From the NCBI RefSeq assembly GCF_039544305.1, contig NZ_BAABLK010000034.1, positions 248,001 to 312,000 on the forward strand: DNA of 64,000 bases, given 5' to 3'. Both the position numbers and the translations under genes were made by a program. This DNA is from Paeniglutamicibacter antarcticus_C. GTDB lineage: Bacteria > Actinomycetota > Actinomycetes > Actinomycetales > Micrococcaceae. Below, piece after piece: positions 42,711-50,211 of this stretch. Position 1 is the stretch's first letter; every line of letters begins with the position of its first letter. The notes under the pieces were generated by a model, which did no database searches, was not told where the DNA came from, and was given only the letters and a program-made list of their open reading frames with translations.

Positions 42711-44696
42711 GTGTCGGACACCCATACCTCCACGCTTGATAACCTCTCGCATGAAACCCGCGCCTTTGCCCCGAGCGTCGAGTTTGTAGCCACTGCCGTC
42801 GGCAAGGCCGAACAGTACGAGGCAGCCAAGGCCGACCGCCTGGGCTACTGGGAGGACCAAGCCCGCAAGGTATTGACCTGGGACACCGATTTCACCGAGG
42901 TCCTGGACTGGTCGCAGGCCCCGGTGGCCAAGTGGTTTGCCGACGGCAAGGTCAACGCCGCCTACAACGCCCTTGACCGCCACGTCGAAAACGGGCTTGG
43001 TGACCGCGTCGCCATCCACTTCGAGGGCGAGCCGGGCGACACCCGCTCCTACACGTACTCCCAGCTCACCGATGCGGTGAAGCAGGCGGCGAACGCCTTC
43101 GAGTCCTTCGGCATCGCCAAGGGCGACCGCGTAGCCATCTACCTGCCGATGATCCCTGAGGCAGTGATCACCATGCTGGCCTGCGCCCGCATCGGCGCCA
43201 TCCACTCGGTGGTCTTTGGCGGCTTTTCCGCCGATGCACTGCGTAGCCGCGTCGATGACGCCGAGGCCAAGCTCGTGGTCACCGCCGACGGTACGTGGCG
43301 CCGCGGCAAGCCTTCCTCGCTGAAGCCGGCCGTCGACGAGGCCCTGGCCAAGGACGGCCACACGGTCCAAAATGTCCTGGTGGTCAAGCGCAATGGCCAG
43401 GACGTTAACTGGAACGAAAAGTTGGACAAGTGGTGGGGCGATGTCGTTGACACCGCCTCCACCGAACACACCGCAGTGGGACATGAGGCGGAACACCCGC
43501 TTTTCGTGCTCTACACCTCCGGTACCACCGGCAAGCCCAAGGGCATCATCCACACCACCGGCGGGTACCTGGTCCAGGCCGCGGCGACGCACCGCGACAC
43601 CTTTGACCTGCACCCGGAGTCCGACGTGTTCTGGTGCACCGCCGACATCGGCTGGGTCACCGGGCACACCTACGTCACCTATGCCCCGTTGATCAACGGG
43701 GCCACCCAAGTCATGTACGAGGGCACACCGGACTTCCCGAACCAGGGCCGCTGGTGGGAAATCATCGCCAATTACGGCGTCACCGTCCTGTACACCGCGC
43801 CGACCGCCATCCGCACATTCATGAAGTGGGGCCGGGCGATCCCGGATTCCTACGACCTGTCCTCGCTGCGCGTGCTGGGTTCGGTGGGTGAGCCCATCAA
43901 CCCCGAGGCATGGATGTGGTACCGCGAGGTCATCGGCTCCAACAACGGGCCCAACGGGGAAAAGAAGGAACACCCGACCCCGATCGTGGACACCTGGTGG
44001 CAGACCGAGACCGGTGCGCACATGATCGCCCCGCTTCCCGGGGTCACCTCCACCAAGCCGGGCTCCGCACAGTGCCCGGTCCCGGGCATCACCGTGGACG
44101 TCGTCGATGACATGGGTGTCTCGGTGGGCAACGGCGAGGGTGGCTTCCTGGTCATCCGCGACCCATGGCCGGGGATGCTGCGTGGCATCTGGGGCGACAT
44201 GAACCGTTACCAGGAGACCTATTGGTCACGCTTCGAGGGCATGTACTTTGCCGGGGACGGCGCCAAGAAGGACACGGATGGGGACATCTGGCTGCTGGGC
44301 CGCGTGGATGACGTGATGAACGTTTCCGGGCACCGCCTCTCAACGACCGAGATCGAGTCCTCGCTGGTCGCCCACCCGTACGTCGCCGAGGCGGCCGTGG
44401 TCGGGGCGAAGGACGAGACCACCGGCGAGGCCGTTGTCGCCTTCGTGATCCTGCAGGTCGAGCCCGAAGAGGGCGAGGACGTGGTTGCCACGCTCCGGGC
44501 CCATGTGGGCAAGGACATCGGCCCGATCGCCAAGCCACGCCACATCCTGGTGGTCCCCGAGCTGCCCAAGACCCGTTCGGGCAAGATCATGCGCCGGCTG
44601 CTCAAGGATGTCGCCGAAGGCCGCGAGGTCGGGGACGCGACCACGCTGGCGGACAACACCGTCATGACGCAGATCGCGGATTCAATGCACAAGTAG
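42711..44696 (+). CDS. acs: Acetyl-CoA synthetase
   Basis: This 661-residue AMP-forming enzyme activates acetate to acetyl-CoA. The P-loop-like motif is FVLYTSGTTGKPKGIIHTTGG (about residue 265), and the nucleotide sites are TDIGWVTGHTY and WWQTETG. The A10 lysine is in PKTRSGKIMRRLL (about residue 625) and is reversibly acetylated in this family. The GTG start has GGAAGGA seven bases upstream. A deacetylase of the AcuC type is encoded at 13199. The gene is followed by a strong hairpin and is monocistronic. Confidence 0.96.
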   Translation: MSDTHTSTLDNLSHETRAFAPSVEFVATAVGKAEQYEAAKADRLGYWEDQARKVLTWDTDFTEVLDWSQAPVAKWFADGKVNAAYNALDRHVENGLGDRVAIHFEGEPGDTRSYTYSQLTDAVKQAANAFESFGIAKGDRVAIYLPMIPEAVITMLACARIGAIHSVVFGGFSADALRSRVDDAEAKLVVTADGTWRRGKPSSLKPAVDEALAKDGHTVQNVLVVKRNGQDVNWNEKLDKWWGDVVDTASTEHTAVGHEAEHPLFVLYTSGTTGKPKGIIHTTGGYLVQAAATHRDTFDLHPESDVFWCTADIGWVTGHTYVTYAPLINGATQVMYEGTPDFPNQGRWWEIIANYGVTVLYTAPTAIRTFMKWGRAIPDSYDLSSLRVLGSVGEPINPEAWMWYREVIGSNNGPNGEKKEHPTPIVDTWWQTETGAHMIAPLPGVTSTKPGSAQCPVPGITVDVVDDMGVSVGNGEGGFLVIRDPWPGMLRGIWGDMNRYQETYWSRFEGMYFAGDGAKKDTDGDIWLLGRVDDVMNVSGHRLSTTEIESSLVAHPYVAEAAVVGAKDETTGEAVVAFVILQVEPEEGEDVVATLRAHVGKDIGPIAKPRHILVVPELPKTRSGKIMRRLLKDVAEGREVGDATTLADNTVMTQIADSMHK

Positions 44697-44719
44697 CCCA
44701 ACGCTTCGCAACAACCACC

Positions 44720-44758
44720 GGTGGGTGGGGCAGTGCCCTCGGGTATGCCCCGCCCACC
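44720..44758 (+). terminator. Terminator after acs
   Basis: GGTGGGTGGGGCA (44720-44732) pairs with TGCCCCGCCCACC (44746-44758), with one wobble position. The loop is 13 bases. It lies 23 bases after the acs stop and before aroQ on the same strand. Confidence 0.8.
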
Positions 44759-44825
44759 GCGTCATTTAACGTCCAACCGTGCCCGGGCGACATCCCGGCA
44801 CCCCGGCTTTGCCTAGAGTGGAGGC

Positions 44826-45278
44826 ATGAGCGAAACCACCACCGGATCCATCTTGGTCCTCAACGGCCCCAACCTGAACCTCCTGGGCATCCGTGAGCCG
44901 CAGACCTACGGCCGTGAAACCCTGGCCGACGTCGAGGCGCTGTGCCGCACAGCCGCAGCCAAGGCCGGCTACGAGGTGGAATTCCTGCAATCGAACCATG
45001 AGGGCGTGCTGATCGATGCGATCCATGCGGCCCGCACCACGATGGTGGGCATCGTGATCAACCCCGGCGCATTCACCCACACCTCGGTGGCCCTGGCCGA
45101 CGCGGTTTCCGGGGTCCAGTTGCCGGTTATCGAGGTCCACATTTCCAACGTCCACCAGCGCGAGGCATTCCGCCACCACTCCTATATTTCCGCGGTCGCC
45201 GCCTCGGTCATTGTGGGAGCCGGGACCAATGGGTATGTTTTGGGTGTGGAGCAACTGATTCACCTCGTGGGGAGGTAG
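44826..45278 (+). CDS. aroQ: 3-dehydroquinate dehydratase, type II
   Basis: This 150-residue enzyme makes 3-dehydroshikimate by trans elimination, the third step of the shikimate pathway. Type II signatures are VLNGPNLNLLGIREPQTYG (with the flexible-loop Arg and catalytic Tyr), INPGAFTHTSVAL, IEVHISNVHQREAFRHHSYIS (catalytic His) and a length near 150 residues. The pathway entry enzyme is also in this window (9669) but under separate control. The ATG has an unremarkable upstream region. Confidence 0.95.
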   Translation: MSETTTGSILVLNGPNLNLLGIREPQTYGRETLADVEALCRTAAAKAGYEVEFLQSNHEGVLIDAIHAARTTMVGIVINPGAFTHTSVALADAVSGVQLPVIEVHISNVHQREAFRHHSYISAVAASVIVGAGTNGYVLGVEQLIHLVGR

Positions 45279-45319
45279 CCAGCTCCAATCTTGATTCGAT
45301 GCGCCAAGGGGATGCGTAC

Positions 45320-46321
45320 ATGGGGAATGATCCAACGACCGACGACGAGGTCGCAGCGCTTTACGACGACTACGCACAGCGTTGGTTTACCGGCCACAGC
45401 GAGGTCTACAGGCAGTGGGCACTCGGGATCGCAGGCAGCACGACGCTGCGCGGTCTCGTTTCGGGCCTGCCCTCGCCCAAACGCCAACCAAACCTTGTCT
45501 TTTCCGCCGCCCGCTTCCACGGCTGCCCCGACGAATCCTTCCCGGTCCTGCAGGACTACCTCCTGACATACTGGGAGGAGATCCGCCGGATCGTCATGGA
45601 ACGCGCCACCCAGACCAACGAGGTCGGACGCTGCGCAACGCTGATCCCGGCCCTGGGGATGGTCGCCACACAGGAAGAGCGGCCGCTGGCGCTCATCGAA
45701 GTAGGGCCCTCCGCGGGCTTGTGTCTGCTGCCGGACCTCTACTCCTATTCCTACGACGGGGCAGCGCCCCTGGGCACCGGCTCCCCGCTGCTGCGCTGCT
45801 CCACCACCGGATCTCCCCCGCTGCCACGGCACCTTCCGGAGATCGCCTGGCGGGCCGGTGTCGATTTGAACCCGCTCGATGGAACAGACCCGGAAACCGT
45901 TGCCTGGCTGCGCGCATTGGTGTGGCCTGGCCAGCACGATCGGCTGGAGAGACTCGATGCGGCGCTGCTCACCTTGGCTGCGCTGAAGGACGGGACCATC
46001 CCCAGCAGCGCAGGGGCGCCGTTGATCCTCACCGGCGATCTGAACGACCGCATCTCGGACCTCGTTGACGCAGCACCGAAGGACAAGGTACCCGTCGTGA
46101 TGAATTCGGCGGTCCTGGCATACCTGGATGAACCCCGGCGAGCCCTTTTCGCCGAAACGATCGCCGGCCTGGGTTGCCGCTGGATCTCCAACGAGGGATT
46201 TTTCATGGATTTGGAAAACCGTTCCCGGCAGGGCAACGTCGCGAGTTTTTTCACCCTGGCTCTGGACCGGGTTCCCTTGGCACATGCCGGACAGCACGGA
46301 GCAGAGCTGCACTGGTTATGA
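45320..46321 (+). CDS. DUF2332 family protein
   Basis: This 333-residue protein of the DUF2332 family is found mainly in actinobacteria and Bacillus, and its biochemical function is unknown. The conserved part includes LIEVGPSAGLCLLPDLYSYSY (a glycine-rich site after a hydrophobic strand) and a C-terminal ALDRVPLAHAGQHGAELHWL. The internal ATG at 45320 has AGGGG nine bases upstream, which I prefer to the ATG at 45299 with no ribosome-binding site. It lies about 40 bases after aroQ and may be co-transcribed with it. Confidence 0.82.
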   Translation: MGNDPTTDDEVAALYDDYAQRWFTGHSEVYRQWALGIAGSTTLRGLVSGLPSPKRQPNLVFSAARFHGCPDESFPVLQDYLLTYWEEIRRIVMERATQTNEVGRCATLIPALGMVATQEERPLALIEVGPSAGLCLLPDLYSYSYDGAAPLGTGSPLLRCSTTGSPPLPRHLPEIAWRAGVDLNPLDGTDPETVAWLRALVWPGQHDRLERLDAALLTLAALKDGTIPSSAGAPLILTGDLNDRISDLVDAAPKDKVPVVMNSAVLAYLDEPRRALFAETIAGLGCRWISNEGFFMDLENRSRQGNVASFFTLALDRVPLAHAGQHGAELHWL

Positions 46322-46340
46322 ACCCGGGGCTTCGCATGCG

Positions 46341-46362
46341 CCCCGCACCTGCTAGTGCGGGG
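46341..46362. terminator. Hairpin at the marP stop codon
   Basis: CCCCGCAC (46341-46348) and GTGCGGGG (46355-46362) form a perfect 8-bp stem around CTGCTA. It overlaps the stop of marP (46352-46354) and lies 20 bases after the DUF2332 gene, so it may stop transcription from both sides. Confidence 0.6.
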
Positions 46363-47536
46363 AACACGCGCCGGTGGGGACCGGCCGGCGGGCGGTTTCG
46401 GACTTTGCCAGAGCCTTGTCGATCTCCTCGAGCGCCAACGCATAACCGACTTCAGCGCCTCCCTTTGCCTTGGCGAAGACCATGCCAACCACCTTGCCCC
46501 TGGCATCGAGCATCGGTCCGCCCGAGTTGCCCTGTTCGACCTTCCCGGCAAGCTGGTAGATGCGAAGCGGGGTTGGTTCAGCGCCGTAGATGTTCTGGAT
46601 CGCTACGGTGCTCAAGGATTCAACGACCGAACCCATGGAGCGGAAGGATCCTCCGCCGGGGAAGCCCAGGAATGCCGCACTGTCTCCTCGTTCCAGGTCC
46701 TTGCCCTGTTGAAGCGGTTCCAGGCCCAGGTCCGGGACATCCAGCACCGCGATGTCGGCCACGGAATCGAAGTACACGACGGATCCCGAAAGCACGTTCC
46801 CGTCTTGGGTGGTCACCGAGGGTTCGCTGATGCCGGCGACCACGTGGGCGTTGGTCATCACGCGGTCAGGTGCCAGCACAAAACCGGACCCCGCCTGGTT
46901 AACACCGCACGCGTAGGCAGTGCCGATGATCTTGACCACCGAGGCCGCCGCGGCATCGACACCGGCACCCAGGGACTCGGGCTCCGGCACATCGACGGCG
47001 ACCTTGGGGGCAAAGGGTTCGAAAAGCTCGGGGATGGTCTGGCCCATGACCTGGGATCGCGCCGCGGTGACGAGGTTGGTGATCGGCTTGGGCGTCCAGG
47101 ACGCGATGGTGCTCAGCACCCTCGAGTCCGCGATTTGCTGGGATACCCAGGGCACTCCCATGGTGGCCGCAGAGAGTGCGATCGCCGAGATCACCAGGGC
47201 CGCCATGACGGTGTTGGCGATGCCTCCAATGAGCCGATCGAAGGATTTGAGCACCGGAAAGTTCAGCCATAAGCGGATTCTCGCTCCGATGGCCATGCCG
47301 ATTCCCTGGCCGATCAGGATGAAGAGCAGGCCCGAGGCCACGATCCAGAAGATTCGCCATCCTGGATTGGTAACCCAGGTCGAAACCAAGGGGATTGCGT
47401 AGAAAGCGGCAATGCCGCCGGCAAGAAAACCAATGATGGCGCCGAGCGTGACGAAGAAGCCTTTGCGCAGGCCAGAGACCAGAAAACTGACCAACGAAAT
47501 GGCAAGCAACAAGTCCAACCATGTCAATCCGAACAT
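46352..47536 (-). CDS. marP: Membrane-anchored serine protease MarP
   Basis: This 394-residue protein has four N-terminal membrane segments (residues about 5-160) and a trypsin-like extracytoplasmic protease domain. The catalytic triad is visible as MTNAHVVAG (His), DIAVLDV (Asp) and VEQGNSGGPML (Ser), and an acidic/loop Cys (YACGVNQ) is present before the domain. MarP is needed for acid and oxidative resistance in M. tuberculosis, partly by processing a peptidoglycan hydrolase. It is divergent from crp, with about 210 bases between. Confidence 0.94.
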   Translation of the reverse strand: MFGLTWLDLLLAISLVSFLVSGLRKGFFVTLGAIIGFLAGGIAAFYAIPLVSTWVTNPGWRIFWIVASGLLFILIGQGIGMAIGARIRLWLNFPVLKSFDRLIGGIANTVMAALVISAIALSAATMGVPWVSQQIADSRVLSTIASWTPKPITNLVTAARSQVMGQTIPELFEPFAPKVAVDVPEPESLGAGVDAAAASVVKIIGTAYACGVNQAGSGFVLAPDRVMTNAHVVAGISEPSVTTQDGNVLSGSVVYFDSVADIAVLDVPDLGLEPLQQGKDLERGDSAAFLGFPGGGSFRSMGSVVESLSTVAIQNIYGAEPTPLRIYQLAGKVEQGNSGGPMLDARGKVVGMVFAKAKGGAEVGYALALEEIDKALAKSETARRPVPTGACSPH

Positions 47537-47672
47537 TCAGCGTGGACCCCAACTTCTCTAACCGTGTGGCGGAACCCCAAGAAAGTCCCCCGAACACTAC
47601 TCGCAGCCCCAAGTCTAGTCTGGACAGCGCGGGATTTCCCGCGATTCTAACCACATTCGGGCCCACGACGCG

Positions 47673-47688
47673 TGTGGAAGCTGTCACA
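47673..47688. promoter_or_regulatory. Candidate Crp box upstream of crp
   Basis: TGTGGAAGCTGTCACA matches 9 of 10 conserved positions of TGTGA-N6-TCACA. It lies 57 bases before the crp start codon and about 136 bases from marP. It is a likely autoregulatory site, and could also act on marP because the genes are divergent. Confidence 0.6.
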
Positions 47689-47745
47689 TAGGCAATGTGT
47701 ACGGCACAATTGGAACAGCGCTAACGACAGTTGACAGGAGATTTT

Positions 47746-48423
47746 ATGGATATCGAGGTACTGCGCCGAGCACCTCTCTTCGCTTCATTGGGCGACGAGG
47801 TGTTCTCTGCATTGACTGAAGAACTAACTGAAGTGGATCTATCCCGTGGCGCCTCGGTTTTCCGCGAGGGCGACCAGGGCGACCAGCTCTACTTCATTGT
47901 TTCGGGCAAGATCAAGCTGGGGCGCACCTCAACTGACGGTCGTGAAAACCTGATTGCCGTGCTTGGCCCGGGTGAACTGTTTGGCGAAATGGCCCTGTTC
48001 GATCCCAGCCCGCGCAACGCAACAGCGACTGCGGTCTCCGAAACCCGACTGGCTGGACTGCGCCACGAAAACCTGCGCAAGGTCATCTTGAGCAGCCCGG
48101 AGGTTTCGGTCCAGTTGCTGCAGGCACTGGCCTCACGCCTTCGCCGCACCAACGAGTCGCTGGCCGACTTGGTCTTCTCCGATGTTCCGGGTCGTGTCGC
48201 CAAGGCACTGCTGGACTTGGCGGACCGCTTTGGACGTCCGGCCACCGATGGCATCCTGGTCGCCCACGAACTGACGCAGGAGGAGCTGGCCCAACTTGTC
48301 GGCGCCTCGCGCGAGACAGTGAACAAGGCCCTGGCCGAGTTCGTACAGCGTGGATGGCTGCGCCTTGAGGCGCGCGCCGTCGTGATCCTGGATATCCAGC
48401 GTCTGCGCCAGCGTTCACGCTAG
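47746..48423 (+). CDS. crp: Crp/Fnr family transcriptional regulator
   Basis: This 225-residue regulator has an N-terminal cyclic-nucleotide-binding domain (residues 10-120; FGEMALFDPSPRNATATA) and a C-terminal winged helix (LTQEELAQLVGASRETVNKALAEFVQRGWL, about 165-195). It resembles Rv3676/GlxR, which bind cAMP and control many metabolic genes. The ATG at 47746 has AGGAG at good spacing, so the five-residue longer frame is rejected. A matching box lies upstream. A strong terminator follows. Confidence 0.94.
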   Translation: MDIEVLRRAPLFASLGDEVFSALTEELTEVDLSRGASVFREGDQGDQLYFIVSGKIKLGRTSTDGRENLIAVLGPGELFGEMALFDPSPRNATATAVSETRLAGLRHENLRKVILSSPEVSVQLLQALASRLRRTNESLADLVFSDVPGRVAKALLDLADRFGRPATDGILVAHELTQEELAQLVGASRETVNKALAEFVQRGWLRLEARAVVILDIQRLRQRSR

Positions 48424-48444
48424 AACGCACCAGTGCTTGACCCG

Positions 48445-48483
48445 GTGTGGCGGGGTTCCCCTTTACGGGGAACCCCGCCACAC
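48445..48483. terminator. Terminator between crp and Nudix gene, perfect 17-bp stem
   Basis: GTGTGGCGGGGTTCCCC (48445-48461) pairs with its exact complement at 48467-48483 around a 5-base loop. The genes on both sides are convergent. There is little T-run, so it relies on the stable stem. Confidence 0.88.
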
Positions 48484-48547
48484 CTGTTTCCGGCGCAGAG
48501 GCTGCCTGGCCCTGGGCAGGCTCTTACCCGTGGTGCCTACAGAGCAG

Positions 48548-49534
48548 CTAGCGGCCGCGGCCGCGGCCGCCACCTTCGGCAGCGGTCGTGGTGGTGACAT
48601 CGAGGTAGAACTTCCCGCCCACTTCAACGAGTTCGGGATGGTAGCTTTTTAGCTCGCGCCGCACGGAGAGGTAGGCGACGGTGCCGCGGGTCGAAGCGAT
48701 TTTTTCCAGGACGACCTCCACGGGAGGGGTCGTGAGCATGCTCAGCGGCAGGCCCACCGTGTCCGATGCACCCACTTCGTCGCCCAGGGCCGTGGTGCTG
48801 CGGTGCTCGATGACCTCGGATGCCACCTTCCAGCCCGCCCACACGCCCTTGCCCCGCAAGAGCCTCGGTTCTTGGCGTACCGGCAAGGCAGCAGCGAAAT
48901 AGCGGGTATCAAAGCGTCGCAACGCGAAATTCGGGGAGATCCAGTGCGAGAGCGGTCGCAGCAGATCGGTGCGCAGGCCCAACCCGCGCTTCATCAGGAC
49001 GTCGGCAAGCGACTTGTCCTGGCCAGCGACAGCTTCACGGACGGACATCCAGTCTTTGCTGTCGGTGTTTTCCACCACCGAGAGTTCATCGGTACCTGCG
49101 AGCAGAACACCGGTTTCCTCGAAGAGTTCTCGGATGGCGCAAACAATATGTGCCCTGACCATGCGTTGGTCAAGGATTCCCAGGCGCTTGGACCAGTCGG
49201 ACAGGCTTGGCCCGTACCACGGGATCTCGGCCTCGTCGTCGCGCTCCAGGCTTCCGCCGGGAAACGCGACACTCCCGAGCGGCGAACCACCGGGACGATA
49301 TCCCAAGTAAGTTTCGACACCTTTGGGAGAGTCCCTGATCAGCACCACCGAGGAGGCGCTTCTGGCGGTGCGCGGGGTCCTGCTACCGAAGGAAACCCAG
49401 TTTTCCGCGGCATCGTATTGAGTCGGCGGAAGGTCGAAAAGCCGACGCAGCAGCCCCGTGGACGGATTGCGCGGACTCGCCGCGGGAGTCTCGTTCACGG
49501 GGCTGTCGCCATTGTGCTGGTTACGCAAACTCAA
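48548..49534 (-). CDS. Nudix hydrolase with an insertion in the Nudix box (NUDT19-like)
   Basis: This 328-residue protein has the Nudix signature split by about 30 residues: the first half SVAFPGGSLERDDEAE (about residue 90) and the second half CAIRELFEETGVLLAG (about residue 140). This arrangement is seen in NUDT19-like CoA-diphosphatases. The N-terminal part (LLRRLFDLPPTQYDAAENW) and the C-terminal domain are family-specific. The start is uncertain (TTG at 49534 overlapping the RidA gene by 14 bases, or a later GTG at 49498). It lies downstream of the RidA and DUF4177 genes. Confidence 0.83.
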   Translation of the reverse strand: MSLRNQHNGDSPVNETPAASPRNPSTGLLRRLFDLPPTQYDAAENWVSFGSRTPRTARSASSVVLIRDSPKGVETYLGYRPGGSPLGSVAFPGGSLERDDEAEIPWYGPSLSDWSKRLGILDQRMVRAHIVCAIRELFEETGVLLAGTDELSVVENTDSKDWMSVREAVAGQDKSLADVLMKRGLGLRTDLLRPLSHWISPNFALRRFDTRYFAAALPVRQEPRLLRGKGVWAGWKVASEVIEHRSTTALGDEVGASDTVGLPLSMLTTPPVEVVLEKIASTRGTVAYLSVRRELKSYHPELVEVGGKFYLDVTTTTAAEGGGRGRGR

Positions 49535-49997
49535 CGATCAGTTCGACCTCTACCGGAGCGTCCAGGGGAAGTGCCGCAACACCGACGGCGGAGCGGGCAT
49601 GGATTCCCTTGTCGCCGAGCACTGCACCAAGGAATTCGGAGGCGCCGTTGACCACTGCCGGCTGGCCGGTGAACGACGGGTCGGAGGCCACAAAGCCCAC
49701 GACCTTGACCACGCGGACAATGCGATCCAGATCGCCAATGACGTCCTTGATGGCTGCCAGCGCGTTTAGTGCGCAGGCCTGAGCCTGGCCTGCGGCGGTC
49801 TCTGCCGAGACCTCGGCTCCGACCTTGCCCGAGGCTGTGAGTTCCCCGTTAATAAACGGCAGCTGCCCCGAGGTGTAAACCAGGTTTCCGGTGATGGTGG
49901 CCGGCACGTATGCGGCCACCGGTGCGGCGACTGCGGGCAGGGTGTGCCCGAGCTCGTTCAGGCGTGCTTCAACTGCTGAAGAAGTCTCTTGTTGCAT
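49521..49997 (-). CDS. RidA family protein (YjgF/UK114)
   Basis: This 158-residue enamine/imine deaminase-type protein has VYTSGQLPFINGELT and the family region AALPLDAPVEVELIVEF. The Arg used by RidA to catalyse deamination of reactive enamines (usually around residue 105) is not obvious near GIHARSAVGVAAL, although HARSAVG does include an Arg. It corresponds to Rv3678c in the mycobacterial order. It lies between the DUF4177 gene and the second Nudix gene on the same strand. Confidence 0.88.
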   Translation of the reverse strand: MQQETSSAVEARLNELGHTLPAVAAPVAAYVPATITGNLVYTSGQLPFINGELTASGKVGAEVSAETAAGQAQACALNALAAIKDVIGDLDRIVRVVKVVGFVASDPSFTGQPAVVNGASEFLGAVLGDKGIHARSAVGVAALPLDAPVEVELIVEFA

Positions 49998-50018
49998 GGG
50001 TTTGACTCGTTTCTTTTC

Positions 50019-50174
50019 TTAGGCCTTGGGACGCTTGAGGTAAGCGACCGGTGCGTTTCCATTGGGACCGGGAACGACGGCGACAAGCTCCCAACCGTCG
50101 TCACCCCACTGGTCCAGGATCTGCTTTGTGGCGTGAATAATTAGCGGCAAAGTGGCGTACTCCCATTTGGTCAT
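50019..50174 (-). CDS. DUF4177 small protein
   Basis: This 51-residue protein has WEYATLPL at the start and WGDDGWELVAVVPG, which is the recognisable DUF4177 signature (aromatic and W-G-x-x-G-W-E-L). Its function is unknown. The frame continues upstream, but that would overlap the divergent PBP gene, so the ATG at 50174 is the natural start and gives the common length for the family. It lies upstream of the RidA gene by 21 bases. It corresponds to Rv3678A. Confidence 0.83.
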   Translation of the reverse strand: MTKWEYATLPLIIHATKQILDQWGDDGWELVAVVPGPNGNAPVAYLKRPKA

Positions 50175-50211
50175 AACCGATACGTTAGCGCGTCCTTGTA
50201 AACTAGTGGGC

